21,458 nucleotides of DNA, taken from NCBI GenBank assembly GCA_001275005.1, contig JWZX01002662.1:1-21458 (forward strand). Direction: 5' to 3'. The notes under the pieces were generated by a model, which was not told where the DNA came from, ran no database searches, and was given only the letters and a program-made list of their open reading frames with translations. Below are positions 18,701-21,458 of the stretch, one piece after another. Position 1 is the stretch's first letter, and every line of letters begins with the position of its first letter. The DNA is from Chrysochromulina tobinii (taxonomy: Eukaryota; Haptophyta; Prymnesiales; Chrysochromulinaceae). Both the position numbers and the translations under genes were made by a program.

Positions 18701-21458
18701 TACTCCATGCAGCTTGTGCCCAGCCACCGCCGTGAGCTGCAGACCGCGGTGAGCAACAGCACCAACAGCACGGCCGTCAACAGCACGGCCGTCAACAGCA
18801 CGGCCGTGCTCCTCACGGCCGCGGTGAGCACCAGCACGGGCCTGCTCAGTGCACTTGCCTACACCGCCGTTGGCCGCATTGTCCTTGCTCCTGGCACCTA
18901 CTTCCTCAGCGCTGAGCTCAGCATCACCAGGAGCGTCGTCCTCGAGGCGGCAGTAGCGGGCTCGGTCGTGCTGGATGCACAAGCAAGCTTTGCGAGTCAG
19001 CGCCGCGTGCTGAACATCAACCCGGGCTCGTTGGGCGTCGTGCAACTGATCGGGCTCAACATCACCGGGGGGAATGTACAGGTACGTGTGGCAGAAACCT
19101 GTGAATTCCCCATCGCCCCAATGGGAACATTGCTGACGTGCTTGCCTCGACTCTCGCTTGCACAGTGCTCTGACTGTAGCGTACGTGCGGCAGAGACCTA
19201 AAGTTTCCCAATGCCCCAAAGGGAAACTCACATTTTGATCGTTGCTTGCAGGGCGGTGGTGTCTTTGTCTATGGAGGCACAGTGACCATCTCATCGTGCA
19301 CCATCAGTGGGAACGCAGCTGGCTATGTGCGCGCTCATCTTCAAAAGTTCCCATCGCCCCCATGGGAGACTCACGTTTTGCTTGTTGTTTGCAGGGAGGC
19401 GGTGTCGCTCTTGGGGGAGGCACAGTGACCATCTCATCGTGCACCATCAGTGGGAACACAGCTCGCTATGTGCGTGCTCATGTTCAAAAGTTCCCATTGA
19501 CGCGATGGGAGACTCACGTTTTGCTCGTTGTTCGCAGGGCGGCGGTGTCTATTCCCAGGATGGCATTACAATGGCCATCTCATCGTCCACCATAAGTGGG
19601 AACTCAGCTTCAACTTCAAATGTGCACGCTTATGTTCAAAAGTTCCCATCGCCCCGATGGGAAAATTGCTGACGTGCTTGCCTCGACTCTCGCTTGCGCA
19701 GTGCTCTGACTGTAGCGTACGTGCGGCAGAGACCTAAAGTTTCCCAATGCCCCGATGGGAAAGTTGCTGATGTGCTTGCACCGACTCACGCTTGCACAAC
19801 TGCGAACGACGTTTCGGTCAACGACAGCCTGTACGCGCCGCAGAGACTTGAAAATTTCCCATCGCCTCGATGGGAAAATTGCTGACGTGCTTGCCTCAAG
19901 TCACGCTTGCACAACTGCGGCCGACGCTCCGGTCAACTACAGACGGTTCGTGCCGCAAAGACCTTCGAACCGATAGGAAAGTTGCTGACGTGCTTGCACC
20001 GATTCACGCTTGGACAACTACGAACGCTTCGGTCAACTACAGTATGTACGTGCCGCATAGACCTTGAAAATTTCCCATCGCCTCGATGGGAAATTGCTGA
20101 TGTGCTTGCCCCGACTCACGCTTGCACAACTTCAAACGCTTCGGTCAACTACAGTTGGTACGTGCCACAGAGACCTAACAGAGACCTTAAAAACTTCCTA
20201 TCGCCCCCATGGGAGACTCACGTTTTGCTCGTTGTTTGCAGGGCGGTGGTGTCTTCGTCTATTCCGGCACGGTCACGATAACGTCTTCCTCGATCTACGG
20301 GAATACAGCTGGCTATGTGCGTGCTCATGCTCAAAACTTCCCATCGTACCCCGATGGGAGACTCACGTTTTGCTCGTTGTTTGCAGGGAGGCGGTGTCTG
20401 TGTCCAGGAGCAGGGTGGCATATTGTCAATTGTGAACTCCCAGATCTACTCCAACACAGCTCCAAATGTGTGCACTTATGTTCAAAAGTTCCAATCGCCC
20501 CGATGGGAGACTCAAGTTTTGCTTGTTGTTTGCAGGGAGGCGGTATCCTCTCTTTTCTCGGCACGGTCACGATAACGTCTTCCTCGATCTACGGGAATAC
20601 AGCTACAGATGTGCACGCTCATCTTCAAAACTTCCCATTGCCCCGATGGGAAAATGGCTGACGTGCTTGCACCGACTCACGCTTGGACAACTGCGAACGC
20701 TCCGGTCAACTACAGGCGGTACGTGCCACAGAGACCTTGACAATTTCCCATCGCCCGATGGGAGACTCACGTTTTGCTCGTTGTTTGCAGGGCGGCGGTG
20801 TCTATGTCGGGGGAGGCACAATGGCCATCTCATCGTGCACCATCAGTGGGAACTCAGCTGGCAATGTGCGTGCTCATGCTCAAAAGTTCCCATTGGTCTC
20901 TGCTGGGACGTCCTGCTGACGCGCTTGCTTCGACTCTCGCTCGCAAAACTGCGAATGCTTCGGTCAACTACAGGGGGTGCGTGCCTCAGAGACCTTGCAA
21001 AGTTCCCATCGCCCCGATGGGAATATGGCTGACGTGCTTGCCCCGACTCACGCTTGCACATCTGCGAATGCTTCGGTCAACTACAGGCGGTACATGCCAC
21101 AGAGACCTTGCAAATTTCGCCTTGCTTTTGTGTCCTCCTTTGTGACCTCGCGTCCCCTACTCCCCACCCAGGGGCCCAATGTCTATATCAAACCAGAGAC
21201 CGTCGCACCCTATGTCGGCGGACAAGGCACCATCTGCTCCTGGCCAACGACCCTCACCGGCGTCTATGGCACAGTCTCTACTTGCCCAGCACCCCCGCCT
21301 TCTTCGCCGCCCCCACCGCTGCCGCCCTCACAGCCGCCTAAGCCGCCCTCACCGCCTCCGCCATCGCCCTCCCCACCGCCGCCGTCGCCACCGCCGCCCT
21401 CGCCCTCCCCCCCACCGCCGCCCTCCCCACCGCCGCCTTCGCCTCCGCCCTCGCCCCC
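15788..21458 (+). CDS. Chimeric proline-rich / ShK-like / beta-helix protein, multi-exon, cut by the right edge; start uncertain
   Basis: One frame is open from before 15788 to 19081. It encodes, in order, an ACCase segment (15968-17158), a Ser-Pro-rich stretch (17165-17393), a mixed segment with a hydrophobic helix (WVILALLALIIPGTSA, about 17890-17937), a ShK-like six-cysteine module (18038-18175), a second proline-rich stretch (18298-18670), NSTAV repeats and the entry to a right-handed beta-helix (about 18850-19075). Phase-0 exons continue the helix: 19252-19326, 19395-19469, 19538-19621, 20242-20316, 20387-20467, 20536-20610 and 20791-20865. The exon from 21172 closes it with CSWPTTLTGVYGTVSTC, then an extensin-like tail runs off the window. 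Most turns share a GGGV...TISSxTISGN pattern. The wall-type part suggests a secreted or surface glycoprotein. Whether the ACCase part belongs to the same mRNA is doubtful; the secreted gene may start later, for example at ATG 17570 or 17939, or on an unseen exon. Confidence 0.55.
15968..17158 (+). pseudogene. Internal fragment of a multidomain acetyl-CoA carboxylase (ACCase)
   Basis: About 397 codons match the middle of eukaryotic multidomain ACCase, the enzyme making malonyl-CoA. They begin at the last biotin carboxylase helix (ELLETDAFKSNTIDTAWLDG). The BT linker follows (GLRLVLDGVAVLLPTLYDP), then the BCCP domain with the biotin-lysine motif AKAMKM (lysine codon 16541-16543) and the start of the central domain (LELVMDGYVLDAE to YAKGLRENAID). 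The ATP-grasp part of biotin carboxylase, most of the central domain and the whole carboxyltransferase are absent. There is no frameshift or stop, so it is either a young duplicated fragment or a retained module in a chimeric protein. On its own it cannot carboxylate acetyl-CoA. The match ends abruptly, and a Ser-Pro repeat begins within a few codons. Calling it a pseudogene is inference from the missing domains. Confidence 0.75.
16221..17681 (+). repeat. 24-nt exact repeat linking the ACCase segment to downstream sequence
   Basis: The 24 nt at 16221-16244 (encoding YADVKYSFR in the ACCase BT region) recur exactly at 17658-17681 in the same frame (encoding NADVKYSFP). The span given covers both copies. 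The second copy sits in a segment of unclear origin containing ELFIESKLWN, which resembles an aldo-keto reductase motif. Confidence 0.75.
18764..18808 (+). repeat. 15-nt x 3 minisatellite encoding NSTAV
   Basis: Three tandem 15-nt units (AACAGCACGGCCGTC, the last differing at the final base) encode NSTAV three times. Each unit carries an N-x-S/T glycosylation sequon, and two more asparagine sequons lie just before. This suits the stalk of a secreted glycoprotein. Confidence 0.85.
19166..19180 (+). other. Candidate 15-nt microexon, copy 1 (CSDCS)
   Basis: Fifteen bases lie between CTTGCACAG (an acceptor-like end) and GTACGTG (a strong donor-like start). Inclusion would add CSDCS between the first long exon and the exon at 19252 without changing frame. 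The same arrangement occurs at 19702-19716. This is inferred from splice-like borders only. Confidence 0.3.
19252..20865 (+). repeat. Tandem beta-helix exon modules (seven copies)
   Basis: Seven exons of 75, 75, 84, 75, 81, 75 and 75 nt each start GGxGGxGGT right after a CAG acceptor and end in Tyr, Asn or Asp before GTGCGTG, GTGCAC or GTGTGC. All are phase 0 at both ends, so any can be added, dropped or swapped without a frameshift. Each encodes 25-28 residues, one turn of a right-handed beta-helix of the type seen in pectate-lyase-like and Pmp-like proteins. The exons at 20242 and 20536 share VTITSSSIYGNTA; those at 19252, 19395 and 20791 share ISSCTISGN. Confidence 0.85.
19702..19716 (+). 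other. Candidate 15-nt microexon, copy 2 (CSDCS)
   Basis: Same 15 bases as 19166-19180, again bounded by an AG (CTTGCGCAG) and GTACGTG, inside a near-identical repeat unit. The remaining units of the family have lost the acceptor, reading CACAACTGCGAACG instead, so they look like decayed versions. Confidence 0.3.

Larger units (their letters stand above)
19106..21023 (+). repeat. Dispersed hairpin palindrome array (TTCCCATCG / CGATGGGAA)
   Basis: About 16 copies of a short palindrome recur roughly every 75-150 nt. The best are perfect: 19643-19663 and 21003-21023 (9-bp stem, CCC loop), 19855-19877 and 20071-20093 (10-bp stem, CCT loop), 20746-20763 (8-bp stem). Weaker copies lie near 19106, 19204, 19349, 19492, 19740, 20195, 20339, 20489 and 20632, with decayed copies near 19970 and 20887. 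All are intronic, none is in an exon. Several show changes on one arm only, so pairing is not kept in every copy. Confidence 0.85.
19131..21110 (+). repeat. Family of ~110-nt intronic repeat units (B units)
   Basis: Nine related units run from one hairpin to the next, each with a core TTGCTGACGTGCTTGC, a CTTGCACA motif, usually GGTCAACTACAG, then GTACGTGCCACAGAGACC. They start near 19128, 19664, 19763, 19878, 19977, 20094, 20653, 20915 and 21024. The units at 19131-19217 and 19667-19753 differ at one base in 87. Five lie head to tail in the intron 19622-20241; the others sit singly or paired in other long introns. Their GTACGTG end resembles the first intron's donor at 19082, so each may derive from an old exon-intron border. 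Confidence 0.85.

Noticed and set aside
19106-21110. CRISPR-like array suggested by regularly spaced palindromes
   Set aside because: The spacers are themselves repeats and exons with conserved coding sense and splice borders, spacing varies with exon content, and the context is eukaryotic with no cas genes.

Overview
The window looks like nuclear DNA from a GC-rich eukaryotic microalga, most probably a haptophyte (inference). The protein genes are mostly single-exon, with GT-AG introns only in the last gene. There is a eukaryotic tRNA gene with internal A and B boxes. A multidomain acetyl-CoA carboxylase (ACCase) segment has the AMKM biotin site that I recall from plastid-type enzymes of red-lineage algae. 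The right end encodes a proline-rich, beta-helix, proline-rich secreted or wall-type protein of a kind I associate with haptophytes. No bacterial or viral signature was seen.

Layout. On the minus strand at the left are a small cysteine-rich hypothetical gene (501-968), a Pus1/TruA-type tRNA pseudouridine synthase (1334-2713) and a single-pass membrane protein (3067-3834). The last is divergent from a plus-strand CPA1 Na+/H+ exchanger (4099-7587) whose long tail carries calcium-loop-like DTxGDGxxD repeats. After about 950 bp of gene-poor DNA comes a 1715-residue armadillo-repeat protein with an embedded EF-hand pair (minus, 8537-13684). Just upstream of it lies a divergent tRNA-Pro(UGG) gene (13922-13993), followed by a 274-nt uninterrupted pyrimidine tract.

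From about 15.8 kb to the right edge, one plus-strand reading frame strings together unlike modules: an internal ACCase piece (end of biotin carboxylase, BT linker, BCCP, start of the central domain), a proline-rich stretch, a mixed cysteine-containing segment, a ShK-like six-cysteine module, a second proline-rich stretch and the entry to a right-handed beta-helix. The frame then breaks into an exon array in which nearly every exon is one helical turn (75-84 nt, phase 0). The array ends in an exon that closes the helix and enters another proline-rich tail cut by the window edge.

The most unusual structure is this array at 19.1-21.2 kb. Its introns are near-copies of each other, almost all contain a TTCCCATCG/CGATGGGAA hairpin, and their lengths fall near 68 nt plus whole multiples of a roughly 110-nt repeat unit. 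It reads as a modular system for adding or removing beta-helix turns without breaking the frame. Apart from the shared ACCase/wall-protein frame, the genes are unrelated housekeeping, transport and scaffold genes and show no operon-like logic.
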